A DNA stretch of 64,000 bases from Panorpa germanica (GCA_963678705.1 OY783215.1:15295740-15359739); one strand, 5' to 3'. Positions 1 to 12,814 are shown, numbered from the stretch's first letter. Made by a program: numbers and translations. The notes: generated by a model not told the origin, from the letters alone.

Positions 1-1158
1 ATTTATGGAGTATAAATCCATATCTTCCGTATGCCATGCGAAGCTGGTTTTCCACGTGCCAAAATACAGGTACGAGTTATTAACACCGTCGATAGTATAA
101 TTGTAATCGCGAACTACGTAATCTAATATGCTGCCTAATTTGTTAATGTTCCATGAGGAACAATGGTCATCCGTTAGACTCGCCAAAACATCAATTCCAT
201 AAATGGGAGCACCTTTTACAACATCCTCCCAATATATTCGCTCCAAGTCTTCGTGATCATGATGTAGAGGAGTTTCTTTTTCGCACGATGTCGCATTTTT
301 CTTAAATTGCTTTAAACTCGTTTGTCTTTTTTTCGCATTTAATTGTTCATATATGCCTTTTGTTTGCGTCTCAGTAACATGCTGAGCAACTGGTGTTTTA
401 ATTTTGAACGTCGTTTCGTCCATTCTATACCCATTTTTACTTGGAACCCATTCCGGAGGCGGAATAATTTTGCAAATTCCTGCTTCATGCGCACCAACGG
501 ATTCAATGTACGAAATGAATTTGTTAAAATCTTGGAATTCGTCCCAAGTCGGTCGGAAAACTTTTATGGAGGGTACTGGGTATCCAAACTTAAAGTCTTC
601 TCCATCTTCTTCGTGTGTTGTTTGACACTTCGGCACTGTGTAACCGTCCTCTGTTGTTAGACACTCCGGCACTGTGTAACCGTCCTCTGTTGTTAGACAC
701 TCCGGCACTGTGTAACCGTCCTCTGTTGTTAGACACTCCGGCACTGTGTAACCGTCCTCTGTTGTTAGACACTCCGGCACTGTGTAACCGTCCTCTGTTG
801 TTAGACACTCCGGCACTGTGTAACCGTCCTCTGTTGTTAGATACTCCGGCACTGTGTGAACGTCATCTGTTCTTAGATACTCAGGCACTGTGTAAACGTC
901 ATTTCTTCTTAGATAATCCGGCAGTGTGTGAACGTCATTTGTGGTTTCAAACAAGGGTCTGTTCTGATCACCCACTATTACGTCCCGTGGTCCTTCACCA
1001 CTGGTCAATGTTTTGTTCTTTATAGCTTTCCGGTACCGCTCTATGTATCCATTAATGCTAACTGCAATTTATTTAATTATATTAATATTACTTATCTTAT
1101 ATATTAGGTATTATATGTTCGTTAAATACAATAATTAAAACTTACCCGTAGAATTCAT
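1..1158 (-). CDS. KDM4-like JmjN/JmjC histone lysine demethylase, copy 1 (3' part outside window)
   Basis: Two exons on the minus strand. Exon 1 is 1146-1181, with ATG at 1158-1156 and a GTAAGT donor. Exon 2 runs from 1061 to the window edge, with acceptor TTGCAG. The frame is open with no break. The protein would start MNSTVSINGYIERYRKAIKN, then nine 12-residue repeats, the JmjN domain and the start of JmjC. It is cut just after the HTED iron-ligand motif, so the second iron histidine and most zinc ligands lie outside the window. Family role: iron(II)/2-oxoglutarate-dependent removal of methyl groups from histone H3 lysines in the nucleus. Differences from copy 2 include two extra repeats, Gly to Glu in LFGTT, Glu to Asp in the acidic stretch before JmjN, and Met to Ile in GSMLDY. 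None disrupts the fold obviously. Family assignment is strong. Whether this copy is expressed cannot be seen. Confidence 0.85.
613..936 (-). repeat. 36-bp coding minisatellite, 9 units (copy 1)
   Basis: Nine in-frame 36-bp units encode 12-residue repeats such as DGYTVPECLTTE. The gene-5' units are diverged (DVHTLPDYLRRN, DVYTVPEYLRTD). Six central units are identical or nearly so. The total is 324 bp, 72 bp longer than in the other two copies, an exact two-unit expansion. Confidence 0.95.
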
Positions 1159-1181
1159 TATGCCTTTTTGAAGTAGACTAT

Positions 1182-2451
1182 CTGGAAAATAAAAAAAATA
1201 AATTATTCTATAAAGTCACATGTGATTACATCTTATAATTAACTAAACCGCTTCTTGAGTTTATAATTGTTAATTTATAAATAATATATTGAATATTATT
1301 TTTATAGCGTTTCATTTTCCTATATTAAAACAGCAATATGAGACACTAATTGGTTAATTTATATATTATGTAATAATATTTAAGTTATCTAATACTTGTA
1401 TAGTCTATTATCATTTGAATATTTGCTTAAATGTTCTGATTAGCTATGTAAATTAAAGTTCGATTTAACACCGAATTAATTTTGATTGACACCACTACTC
1501 CGAATCGACTGTTTACTTCACCGACGTCTTGTGAAATAATGTGTTATGCGAACAGTAGTATTCATTATTTTGTAATGATTACTATCTTTACTTATTATAA
1601 ATTATTGTATTTAATATAATTAATTTTATTTCTTTATTTTAACACTAAAACTGAGTGAGTAGGAATGGAGCTTAAATCATTGTTCACAAACTCAATTAAA
1701 ATTCAAAAACTTTACTTGTCAAGAATAATAAAAAAAATTCTTATAAAAATTTAAATTATATATCTGTCTCGTTTGTTCTAATACAACGTATACATAAGTA
1801 CATCTCTTTCCTACTACCACCAAAATGGCGCCGCCAGACACCTGTTTGTAGGTATAAATATTTAACAATAAAATAATATGAGAAATTATTAGAAGTTATT
1901 CATTTAAGAATCAAATGAAATAAGTCGTTCCAAAAATATACAAATATGACAACTAATTAGGGACAGGAGTTTGTGAATGTATAAAATAATCTACCCTCAA
2001 AAGATATTCGTTTACAATCTAATCGGACAGAAGAAATATTATAATAAATTTTTCTCTACAATATCATATTTTACAGTTTATAATAAACAAAAATGAAATA
2101 CACCTTCGCGGAGTCTCATGTACATGCATAAAACATAAGAAACATAGACCAAACACATGAAATATTGGAAATCGTTTTGAGTCAAATCATAATATAATGC
2201 GTTATGACATATATTTCAATATATAAATTTGTTTGAGAATTTAATAAATATGTTTTTTGTTTAGTTAATATATTACAAAAAATGTCATAGCAATTAGTAT
2301 TCACAAAAACATCACAGAATCGTTTCTAATATAATTCAAAATATCACATTTAAGACAAAATTTCACATTTTCAAATATAAAATAATAGAAAATCTAATGT
2401 TTCTTTATTTTGTATAATTTTACAAAATTCTATAATAATATCATATTAGAC
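1182..2451 (-). other. Putative first intron of KDM4-like copy 1
   Basis: AT-rich sequence between the 36-nt coding exon 1 and a possible upstream donor at 2456/2455. No ORF or known repeat is visible. It is almost base-for-base the same as 53162-54430 and 62801-64000, so it is part of the amplified unit. Confidence 0.5.
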
Positions 2452-2455
2452 TTAC

Positions 2456-2715
2456 CTTTCGCAAATTATATATGTTATAATTTTTAATTTCCTTGGAATT
2501 CGCCAATCACTATTTAGCACATGCACAAATTTTATAAAAATAGTTAAATGTATATAACTTACAATGTGATCAGTATGAATTACAAAGTATAAATGATTTT
2601 TATCGTAGAAATTGTTTGCTCTTATAGTCAACGCTCTGTAGTTCAATATGAAAACTAAACAAATATAAGGGCGGGTCCAACTACCATGCAAATTTAGTGG
2701 AAACGCCCTTTGCAT
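2456..2715 (-). promoter_or_regulatory. Candidate 5' UTR exon and promoter of KDM4-like copy 1
   Basis: Read on the minus strand, the segment ends in GCGAAAG followed by a strong GTAAGT donor at 2455-2450. Upstream it holds GC-richer patches (GGGCGTTTCC, GGACCCGCCC) and an octamer-like ATTTGCAT. If spliced to exon 1, the joined frame has an in-frame TAA shortly before ATG 1158, which supports that ATG as the start. The segment is conserved in copy 2 (54435-54694). A second GTAAGT lies at about 2560. Transcription start and exon limits are inferred. Confidence 0.35.
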
Positions 2716-3172
2716 ATGAACCTGGCGGATGCTTTATTAATTTAAAAAGCTGATGATTTACTTAATATAATATAAAATCTATCATTTGTGTTCTCAGTAA
2801 AGATATCATTTAAAGTAGTTTAATGTAATTAAAAATTTGGTAATTTACTTAGATCCATTGTGTTTTTAAAAATTTGAAAGTTTATTTTGGTTATTGTAGA
2901 ATTATTATTTTATATTACAAGTTCAAGGAGCAACTAAATTAAAAATATTGTAATCCTAATCTTTTGCATTGTTAATTTATAAATTATTTTCACTTTTCGT
3001 TGCAAACCAAATACATTCGCATAATCGAATAAAAAAGGAAGCTAATATTCGCGAATTCGAATATTCGTTACATCCCTAGTATATAGTATAAATATTTTAT
3101 TATTAGGTTTTTGTTTTTTCAAGTAAAAATATATTATAAATATAGTATTATTGTAATAATATGAACGTATTA

Positions 3173-3424
3173 CCCAGTAAACAATTTAGCAAAGTGTCCT
3201 GTTTTGTGACGTTTCTATCACTATTGCATTTCAATTATAGTTCGCATCAACTTTATCATCATGTGTATTTCCACAGGTTGAGTAATTTCGCCATTGTAGA
3301 TGATGAAATAGACAATTCATATGAACGGTTCTGAGAAACTGGACTGTAAATGAACTCTTTTATCACAGAGAAATCATACACATCTTCAATATGATGGTAA
3401 AGTGACTCCAAAATGTTTACTGGA
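3173..3424 (+). mobile_element. MITE, CCCAGTAAACA family, 2-bp target duplication (TA)
   Basis: About 252 bp with terminal inverted repeats CCCAGTAAACAATTT and AAAATGTTTACTGG(A). It is flanked by TA on both sides. The same insertion is present at 55150-55401 in the copy 2 flank, so it entered before the gene cluster was amplified. Confidence 0.85.
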
Positions 3425-4370
3425 TATCACCCACATTATATAATCCATATTTATGAAAGGTGAGAAAGAAACAGTCCAAAGGGCACGCGAGAGATGCTAC
3501 CTCATTAAGCGCCTTGATTAGAAAGACGCCAAAGAGCAAAATCGGGTTGCCCACTGTAATTTAAATTCACGGTAAACTATTCTTAGGTAAATGTGCACAT
3601 CTACTTTAAATTTATCTCAGACCGTCCATGGATGCCAAAATGCAGACTGATGACTTGCAATTACACTTCACTTATATTTAATTAAATTAAAATCAACTTT
3701 TAGGTATTTACGGAGGTACAGGGCCTATTCATAAATGATGAAAATGTCGCGAAATGTGAAGGACCGATAAAATAGTTAAAATACATGCTGTCTCAAAATT
3801 TGAGTGACCTAGGGTGTATAGTTTTCTTTATGTGATTAAAAAGAGCCCATTTTCATATGCATCAGAACTTTTAGCTCAATTTTATCACAACAATTTTACC
3901 TTTTAACTATGAAAAAATGGTGTCACGGTTTTCAAAAACTACGTGTATCACCAAATCATATGTAAATTTACAACATTGCCAAATTTATTATTACTTTTTC
4001 AAAATATTTAATTTAAATTTAAATTGAATTAATATAAATTTGATATTAATTATAAGTAATTTTTTAATTATGAAACTATTATATGCATAAAAATATAATT
4101 TGAACATGCCAAAAGCCATTTTATTGGGAATTTCATTTTCGAAGGTACGCAGGTCCCATATTTACCCCGTTCTCATATATTTTCAATTTCGTAATTCGTA
4201 TTACAGGTAGATAAACTTTTTGCATTAACGGGGCGGTCTGTACTTTCTAAACAAATAAAAATACCATACGAATATCTCACCCATACCCATATCTCAATAA
4301 AACATTTTACAAATATTTTACAAATATTTTCGCCAATTTGAGGCGGCAATATTTGTTTAAGGGATTAGTC

Positions 4371-4660
4371 CACTCTGACATTTTTATAAAAACAAATTCC
4401 TTTCTGCTTAAATTTATTACTTTATTACTTTTACTAGCTTTTATTACCTATTCTAAAAGATAACCTTGAATAGTACTTATGAATATTTCCTGGATTTTCG
4501 TTTTATTAAATATTCCAAAATTGACAGATATGTATTACCCTTTTAATTATTAGAGAAAAAAATGACTATTTTGAATCGTTAATATCCTCTATAATATTGC
4601 GAATAAAAATACTTGAATATTTGAAGTTTTTGTGCAGTTTTATATACATTCAGTATGGTT
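4371..4660 (+). repeat. End of duplicated flank plus degenerate TIR-element remnant
   Basis: Homology between the copy 1 and copy 2 flanks stops near 4475 (56487 in copy 2). The next ~150 bp resembles the right end of the 640-bp AATGGG family (TTAATTATTAGAGA and GAATATTTGAAG stretches), but diverged. A 25-bp match to about 59004-59030 marks the far side of an insertion in copy 2. Confidence 0.4.
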
Positions 4661-4686
4661 GACTTTCTGTTATCCAACTTCTTATG

Positions 4687-4720
4687 TATATAAATATCTT
4701 CCATTAGTTCAACATTCAGT
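4687..4720 (+). promoter_or_regulatory. Candidate core promoter: TATA box plus arthropod initiator
   Basis: TATATAAA at 4687-4694 lies 31 bp before the A of TCAGT (4716-4720), which is canonical arthropod TATA-Inr spacing. The following 140 bp is unusually GC-rich for the window. An open frame runs 4730-4951 (73 codons) but resembles nothing known. It may belong to a non-coding transcript or a retroelement. Confidence 0.35.
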
Positions 4721-4951
4721 TCGCGCCAATTGTTCCGTGTCATTTCTTCCGGCTGTTCTGCGTTCCCTTTGACTTTGTCTTTGATGGGGGCCTTTGGGGG
4801 TCTTTATAGGGCGTGCATCGGAGGGACGGGGAGGGGTGTTGCTTCGCATACCCACGCAAGTCAACGGAAACAAATCTCAGCGTTCATTAAACTAATATGG
4901 TTCCGAATCATTTACGGTAACATCATTTTATTAACCGTGACAAAGTGTTAA

Positions 4952-6875
4952 TAAAATAGAGTCAATATTACTCGTACTTCTTACACTTAAGTTCTGCACT
5001 CTGGGCTACGAAACACATTTAAATTGTATGCATAGTGGTTGGTTAAAACAGGGTGGTTAGAAAACTACGTATACTTTAACTATTGGACATATTATTAAAT
5101 CTCACAAATTTGATTTATTTATTAAGTCAGTAAAGTTCTTCATTTATTCCGTCATTACCTTTTTTTCACTAATTTGTTGCATTTTGTATTTACGCACATC
5201 TCTGTTTATTAGTATAAAGTATAACTAATAACTTATAATTAACAAATAATTTATCTGTGATACAATATTACTAAAATAAAGTTGAGTGTTATCCAGTGTA
5301 CATTCACCCTAATTCGAACGGCTTCGGTTTCTTCAGTCTGGGGCAGCGACTCACCGACTTTATTATAAAATTTAATATACTTGTACTTTTCTCGTTAGTT
5401 TATTTATTTAAAAACATCTTACTATAAATACAAATCAATCAGTTAAAAGAAATTGAAGCTTTAAAATATAATATACTATTTCTATTAAAATGATTTGCTT
5501 CTAACTGATAATAAATGTAAATGTATTATCTAAATAATGAATTTAAGTTTGGGAAATTCGGATGTCTGTAGTTTTTTAATTAATATACCTAAGGTCACTA
5601 AATTTGTATTTGTATTATTCAGTCTATTTTAACAGTTTTCGGAGTAAATGGACATTTTCTAAGGTTACTACAAATTCTATTAATATGCAAGCAATGAATT
5701 TGAGTTTGGAAAATTCAGATGTCTGTAGTTTTTTAATTAATATACCTAAGGTCATTAAATTTGTATTTATTGAATTAGTTATAATGTTGCTAAGTTCCGT
5801 GCAATAATTTAATCAGTCTATTTTAATAGTTTTCGGAGAAAATCATCGCCATGTGTGCTATAAACCCTTTTTGTCCGATTCAAATATATGGTATTTATAC
5901 CATATTATTATCATTATTTATGTTTTTTATATTTTGCGTATGCATTGTAAACTGTTTATTTAAATAGAAAGCATAATACACTTGCAAATATTAAATCCCC
6001 CTACTACTGCTCATTTTCGAACTTTTCGCTGACTTCAGCGACGTGAAATAAAGAATATATGATTATCAATGAAAGTTCATAAAAGTTGACTTTACCCGAA
6101 ATATTAAGATCGCAAAATGAAGGTACAACTGTCTTATGACAACTTCGTTTTTATGGTAGAATATAGACATGATGATGATATGGTATAAACATATTGAATA
6201 AACAAAGACACCGCTAACAATTATATCTTAAAACATTCGTTTCTCCAGTGTGCGACAGCTGTACTTAAATGGTGAATAACAAGCTCCATAAACTAAACCC
6301 GACGAAACGACAATGATCAACTCAAATTTGTTTTGCAGCTGCATTCAGATCAAACGACAATCAGAACTTTCCAACTGATTGTTTCTTACACCTGGGACAC
6401 ACACTGGCAAATAGTTTAAGAACTTTATAACTGCAAGTTCAATAAAGCTCACACGGGGCATGTTACAGAAAGCACGAGTACGAATTTGCATCTGCAGCTG
6501 CAACTGAAGTGCAGTGAGAAGTGCATCACAGAGCTTTTGACGAGTTGTAAAACTTTTCATTTGTTAATATAAATTGATTGTTTATTTCTTGTACAGTTAC
6601 CGTTATTTGTTCAACGAATAACGAACGACGCTGAAAGGAAGTTCAACAAAATCTTTAGGTTGGAGCGGAGGAACTCATTGTTGAACTGACAATTCATTGG
6701 TAATGAATTACAGGTCTGCAAAATGAAAATACACACAAATTCAATTAGTGTATTAGTAATTGAAAGTTATTCTTCGTTGTTTACATCGTAATTAATGTAA
6801 TTGGATTGAATTTGTATAATAAGAGAAATCGTTTACGTAACAGCTAACATTGGTGATGTTAGATCAAAAGTATTA
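4952..6875. other. Non-coding stretch with a degenerate direct repeat
   Basis: No credible gene. About 5535-5660 and 5695-5850 are diverged direct repeats. Each contains GATGTCTGTAGTTTTTTAAT, then ATATACCTAAGGTCA, and ends in AGTCTATTTTAA with AGTTTTCGGAG. The rest is AT-rich with nothing recognised. Confidence 0.6.
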
Positions 6876-6993
6876 GAATTTTTTCTCTATAACATAGACA
6901 ATTTTCAAGAAAATGCGCGGAGTCGTTTTCGAGCCACCATACGAATCGCGTAAACATATAAACATACACTTGGAACGTTTTAACATTGGATAA
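6876..6993 (+). repeat. 3' end fragment of the 'ACTAG...TATAATATAGGAT' repeat family
   Basis: Contains GTCGTTTTCGAGCCACCATA, AAACATATAAACATA, and CTTGGAACGTTTTAACATTG followed by GATAAAC. This matches the tail of the units in the 12.8-18 kb tandem array. Confidence 0.6.
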
Positions 6994-7247
6994 ACTTTAA
7001 ATGTCGTTTCTTCAAATTTCAGGTATGATTTAAGTTAAACAATGTTATTATTAAAATATGTATGTAAATTAACAAAATAATCTTCAGATTTCAGAAGCAA
7101 CACATGAGTTTAATTGAAGTATACAATTCCTAATAAAACTGAAGACATAATAGAACTAGAGTCTTATATGTATTTAAGTTTTATCTAACATAACAAAAAT
7201 TACTTGTTACGTTGTTTTTTTATAAAAGTTATTAATATACTCTACTT

Positions 7248-7497
7248 CCCAGTAAACAATTTGATGAAGTGCCCTATTTAGTGACGTTTCTATCACTGTT
7301 TCACTTCAATTATAGTTCGCATCAACGCATTCATTTGTATTCTGACAGGTGGAGTAATTTCGCCATTTGTAGCCGATAAAGTAGACATTTTATATAAAAA
7401 AATGTGAGAAACTGAACTATAAATGAACTCTTTAATGACAAAAAATCATGACGCATCTTCAATATGATGTCAAAGTGACTCCAAAATGTTTACTGGG
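7248..7497 (+). mobile_element. MITE, CCCAGTAAACA family, TSD TT
   Basis: 250 bp starting CCCAGTAAACAATTTG and ending CAAAATGTTTACTGGG, flanked by TT at 7246-7247 and 7498-7499. No coding capacity. Confidence 0.9.
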
Positions 7498-7527
7498 TTC
7501 TGACAACACTTTTGATCGTTATCAATA

Positions 7528-7781
7528 CCCAGTAAACAATTTGGTGAAGTGCCCTATTTAGTGACGTTTCTATCACTATTTCACTTCAATTATAATTCGC
7601 ATCAACTTTATCTTCATTTGTATTTCGACAGGTGGAGTGGTTCCGTCATCTGTAGCCGATAAAGTAGACATTTTATATGAAAAAATGTGAGAAACAGAAC
7701 TATAAATGAACTCTTTTATGACAAAAAAATCATGACGCATCTTCAATATGATGTCAAAGTGACTCCAAAATGTTTACTGGG
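7528..7781 (+). mobile_element. MITE, CCCAGTAAACA family, TSD TA
   Basis: 254 bp, same orientation as the copy just upstream and only 30 bp from it. Flanked by TA at 7526-7527 and 7782-7783. The different flanking dinucleotides indicate two independent insertions, not a local duplication. Confidence 0.9.
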
Positions 7782-7783
7782 TA

Positions 7784-9266
7784 TCGTTTAGTTATCAGTA
7801 ATGGTAGATAATCTAACTACCGTGATAGTAGAGATAGTATAAAGACAGTCTACATGGTTCATCTGTACATCTGGTGTTGCCTCACATTCTATGTTCACAC
7901 ATAATGAACTACACCAGTTAAAATTCCTTGACTTGACTTACATAATAAAATACATAAACATGACTTAATTAATTCATTTTACTTAATATTCCAATCATAT
8001 TTAACGATATTTTTGTTAAAAAGCAACTTAACAACTTAAATAGATGTGCTTGCTCCCCCCGTTGCCCCGTTTCCACCCTGCTTAATGTTAATTCAACCCT
8101 TGTTGCTTGTTGCCCATCGACTCGATTTGCGTTTCGACTTTATTTTTACAATTTATATAACATAATTACTAAAATGTAATTAAGGTAATTCTGAACGTTT
8201 TTCTCGCAACTAACGCGAGGGAGATCATTTAAACGTTAAATGAACAGAAACACCTAACTGCATTAATGTTCTTCTTTGTGTTACTGGTATATTACATTAA
8301 GTTTATTTCACGGTGGTCATTTATTTATTTTTTGGGGTAATTTAATTAAATATATAGCAACTAGTAATAAACCTAGCGGGATGTCAATAAGGTTCGACAA
8401 AGTATTGGAAATCTGCTTCTTCCGTACCCCTATCCCCTAACTACGCCTCTGTTCACCACCCACTTTAATATTAAAGAAAGGGAGACCTGTAGTCCGACAG
8501 AAAAAGTACAAGTTAAAAAAAAAAAGTCTGAAGTTATATTTTTAACCAATGTAAACGAACACAACTTAAAAATGAGTAGAAGAATCGAATGTTGATTTGA
8601 AATGAAAATAAGTTGAATACCTATTACAAAATTTAAACTTAGTCAATAAAATTCTTTCTATAAATGTGATGTATATGAAAAAGTTTCAAAAGGTCGGGCT
8701 TAGCTGAGATTTTCGTTCAATCAGTCATAATCGTAACAACGGTGATTTCGTTATCCCATTTCACTTCGTTCAATAAAATAGACCATCAAATTTTATAATT
8801 TTATATATAATGTAAAATAATATTTTTCAAACTTTCTGTTAAAAATAAATCACTAAGGTATAACTACTTTCTCTTTAACTGGATTGTAAATTTAAACCCT
8901 ATTTGTAACCAGACAGTCAAATGCTTTTGTTGGTGAAATTGCAAAATTAAATAAAACCCAAAGGGTGCCCGGTGGCCCGAATTTTCCAGCCCAAAAATTT
9001 AAAAACTACATACCGTCACTAAACAAATAACTTACAAACTTTCGCAAAGGATTAGCATAAAGTGTTATATATTTAAATGGACGATGCTATTATGATTTCG
9101 AAACGACCACCAGACACAAGACCAATAAAAGTTAAGTACTAACAGTACTAAGTACTTAAATAGCTATTTAAATGATAAGAAATTATTAACTTTAAGCGAA
9201 CACTTTATTGGGTTTACCCAAGGACACTTGCATAAATAGCTCCAGCTGCGGGAACACGGCTAGCAC
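7784..9266. other. Non-coding stretch, nothing recognised
   Basis: AT-rich sequence with short C-rich patches (near 8055-8090 and 8425-8460). No ORF, RNA gene or known repeat was identified. Confidence 0.6.
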
Positions 9267-9907
9267 AATGGGCTTGTGTCCTCATTTTTTAGTGGTCGAT
9301 TTTTCAATTGTTGATTGAAATTGATGTTAATAAATGTGTATTGGCGTGTCTATTTTATTAAATATCTAAATATTGACGGAGATATAGCAATTAAAAATTT
9401 GAATTGTAGTTTTAGCGCTAGAAATGGTCGGCCATATTTGTATGACATGAAATGCATTTTAACGTCAGTTATTTGTTGAGTAGGTCAGTGTTGTGGTAAT
9501 GTTTTGTAGCTGTTGGTACTCAAACAATCCAGTCAAGTCAAAGAATAATAAGTTTTTACTTTATTTAACCCTGTTAAGGCTGACATAATATTGAAATTTT
9601 ATTGTTCCTTGAAATAACTGTAAATAATATTTGATATTTTGATATATAAATACATATAGCAGAGATTTATGATCTGTAAGGTTGGTAACCTTACACAAGG
9701 ATTGTGATGTCACATGCATTTGGAGTTTGTACAACGTTGAATCCCTTTAATAATTAAAGAGACAAAATGACTTTTTTAATTGTTAATATCTCTTAACATA
9801 TAAGGAGTTATTAAAAAATAATTGAACATTTGAGGTTCTAGTAACCCACTTTATCAATATATAGTATACACTTTTATAGAAATCAAGACATAGGACACAA
9901 GCCCATT
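9267..9907 (+). mobile_element. 640-bp TIR element (AATGGGCTTGTGTCC family), complete copy
   Basis: Starts AATGGGCTTGTGTCCT and ends in its exact inverse AGGACACAAGCCCATT. No ORF, so it is non-autonomous. Other copies or fragments are 11736-12225 (-), 21812-22505 (+), 23655-23812 (-), 23912-24050 (+), 25107-25857 (-) and 33511-33911 (-). The target duplication is unclear; the flanks share only an AT dinucleotide if the ends are trimmed to GGGCTTG. Confidence 0.85.
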
Positions 9908-11735
9908 GGACGTTAATATAAATTGTAAATGCCCTATCCAGCACCTGCATTCAGCAAGTGCTGGTTATGTCCAGCCAGGATAGAGGAGCGTATCCCTGGT
10001 TGGACACAAAATATAAATATAAAGACTCTAACTAGCGAAGTAAATCCAATACAAGACATATACAAGACATACGGTCATAATTTCATTATTGGTACCGTCA
10101 AAATCATTTTCGCGCGCGCAGTGCTGACATGGAAACGAAGTTGCATAAATAGCGAACATGTGTTTCAATCATCCTAATCGATTGGAAGTATTGTTGTTCG
10201 TAGTTTATATTGTAATTGTAGTATTAATTGTTTCATGTGTAACTTGTATTTTTTTAAATTATTTTTTATTATTAACCACGAAAAAGTTTGGACGAAATCG
10301 TAGTAAAATTGGCTGCTGTTGATGGCATATCCATAAGAACAATCACTAGACCTGAGTTTATCTGAGAGTCTATAGCAAACCGTGGATATAAGTTGCTCAA
10401 AAATGAGAGTGACGTTATAAAGTCCAGAAATTGCTAATGATTTCTGCATTATTGCAGAAAATATCTAATAATCAACATTGTCATTGAAGGATAAGTCTAT
10501 AAATGATTTGGTTTTTCTAAAATATCACTATATTGGAGCAAGCAAATTAATTGTAAATAAATTACTTAGATGTTTTTTATATTTTTCTGATTTCGGACCT
10601 GACGCGGACGTCGGATTTATAAAATAATGCACCCGGATCCGATGGGTATTAAAACCCCGGGTTTTCAGAAGCTCTAGACGTAACACATTACGTTACGTTA
10701 TCTAATGCAGTCACACTCTTTAATTGCAATAACGACAAATGTGTTTTCGGGAAAATAATGTTAACTAACTGATACTGTTATATTAACAGTAAAACCGCTA
10801 TCGTAAGCAACACAAGTCCTTAAATGTTTTAAAGATAAATATCGGTGTTCAATAACTTACAGATTAGAAGGTATTGGCAAATTCCTATCTCTGACAACAC
10901 ATTTTTTAGGTAAAGGTGAAAATCCACGGGTCACACTGGGTTGCTCGCATCAAACGATTGGATTGGAGTGAAGCTGCATGCAGCGACAGCTAATGCCATT
11001 AGTTTTGTGTTTATAGTTTACTCAACCAATATTGTAGGTCTGGCTTTGATGCGAGCCATGTATACCTGTGTACGCTTACCGTAACACGCTAGAATATGGT
11101 ATTGAGATCCTTCCAGCATAATATTCTTCTACTTTTAATTTAAATTATCTGCATACAGATCAACCACATTTTGATTTTCCCTTTTGTTTATGTTAAACAA
11201 ATTTCTACCTTCATCTATTCACCAGTATTTTGTTTCAGTATTTCAACCTTGTTGTTTAATATTATTTTATAACCTTTGAACTTTGGTAATTTCGTAAATT
11301 CTATGATACGGACGCAGTGAACGATGCACTGCACACTGAGCTGTGCATGTAACTTCCCTGTTCCATCTCCTCACCGCCATAGTTTTATTTCATTAATCCA
11401 ATTACATAACTGTTAGTTAGTTAACAAACTATTGCATTATGTAATACAACCAATTGAATGTAGACAACAAATTGCTAGACAACAAGTTGCTAAAGTTTTT
11501 TGTAAAAAAGAAACAATAAATTGATTTTTATGAAATATTATTAACGTTTCCAAATAATCTTCTTTGTTTTCTGAATTACCATTAGGCTATCATTGACGAT
11601 CTTGTACTAGTTTTTTTTTTATATTATTAATTGTGTGCCTTCGGCTTTACAATCTACATTAATATTTCTTACAACATTTCATAGAACTTCAACTTAAAGT
11701 TAAACTAAACTATTCTAAACTTTTCTATTTCCTAT
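9908..11735. other. Non-coding stretch with an inverted repeat
   Basis: No credible gene. 10932-10954 and 11045-11070 form an imperfect inverted repeat (core GCTCGCATCAAA / TTTGATGCGAGC), about 139 bp end to end, which could be a small foldback element. The short frames at 9929-10177 and 10174-10449 have no recognisable similarity. Confidence 0.5.
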
Positions 11736-12225
11736 ATTGATAAAGTGGGTTACTAGAACCTCAAATGTTTAATTATTTTTTAATAACTCCTTATATGTTA
11801 AGAGATTCCACACGCATGTGACATCACAACCGCTACCTTACAACTGATAAATCTCTGCTATATGTATTTATATATCAAAATATCAAATATTATTTATAGC
11901 TATTTCAAGGAACAATAAAATTTCAATATTATGTCTGCCTTAGCAGAGTTAAATAAAATATAAACTTATTATTCTTAGACTTGACTTGATTATTTCGACT
12001 ACCAACAGCTACAAAACATTAACCACAGGACTGACTTACTCAACAAATAACTGACGCAAACTGACCATTTCTAGCGCTAAAACTACAATTCAAATTTTTT
12101 AATTTTTATATCTCCGTTAACATTTAGATATTTAATAAAATAGAAACGCCAATACACATTTATTAACATCAATGTCAATCAACAATTGAAAAATCGACCG
12201 TTAAAAATGAGGACACAAGCCCATT
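11736..12225 (-). mobile_element. 640-bp family element, minus strand, internally deleted
   Basis: Ends GAGGACACAAGCCCATT. Relative to the complete copy it lacks the outer left terminus and two internal stretches. With 9267-9907 it forms a long inverted pair separated by about 1.8 kb. Confidence 0.8.
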
Positions 12226-12814
12226 AAAGTATCCTAAACTTAAAAATTAACCGAAAAAAAAATAGTTTTGGTTTTTTTTTCAATTCTTAGTTTTATAGTA
12301 TTAGTTCACATAGTAATTTTTACTGTGTCCTAACAGTGTATTAACAAACAGTTTGTAAAACCCGATTACCACATTGAATATACCAAAACAAGATTAAATA
12401 AAATGATGAAAGGAGTGGAAAATTATTGTGGAAACTACAAAGAACAAATTTTCATCGGAGTGAATTTTAAAAAGAGGGTTAAAAAATGATTGTCGTCCTC
12501 TAAGGAATGCCCAAGTACCCGATGGGCGATGAGCGATGAGGCATCGGGGTGATGGTCCCGACGCCCAGTGTGTCAGTTAGAAACAATAAATTGTAGATTT
12601 CGTATTCATAGTGGAAACGAAAACGCGTTATAAGACAATAGACCTCTGCATTCAAATCCAATCGAGAACGGGGTGTCATCATTGGAACGCCGACAACCGC
12701 CTGCCCGCCTCTCCGCCTCTCCGCGCGCCCGCAACAACGATCTAAAGAAAGAACTCGAACGGAATAAAAACAAGTAAAAAGTAAAAGAAATTTCTATTTT
12801 GCATTATAATATAT
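12226..12814. other. Non-coding stretch, nothing recognised
   Basis: Includes a GC-rich patch near 12690-12740 (CCGCCTCTCCGCCTCTCCGC) and a short frame at 12500-12682 (-) without similarity. Confidence 0.6.

Noticed and set aside
613-936. CRISPR-like array of 36-bp repeats
   Set aside because: Units are contiguous with no spacers and lie in frame inside a protein-coding exon of a eukaryote.
615-1025. Plus-strand ORF of 136 codons across the minisatellite, and its equivalents at 52667 and 62303
   Set aside because: The 36-bp repeat has no stop in several frames, so long antisense frames arise automatically. The minus-strand frame carries the demethylase domains.
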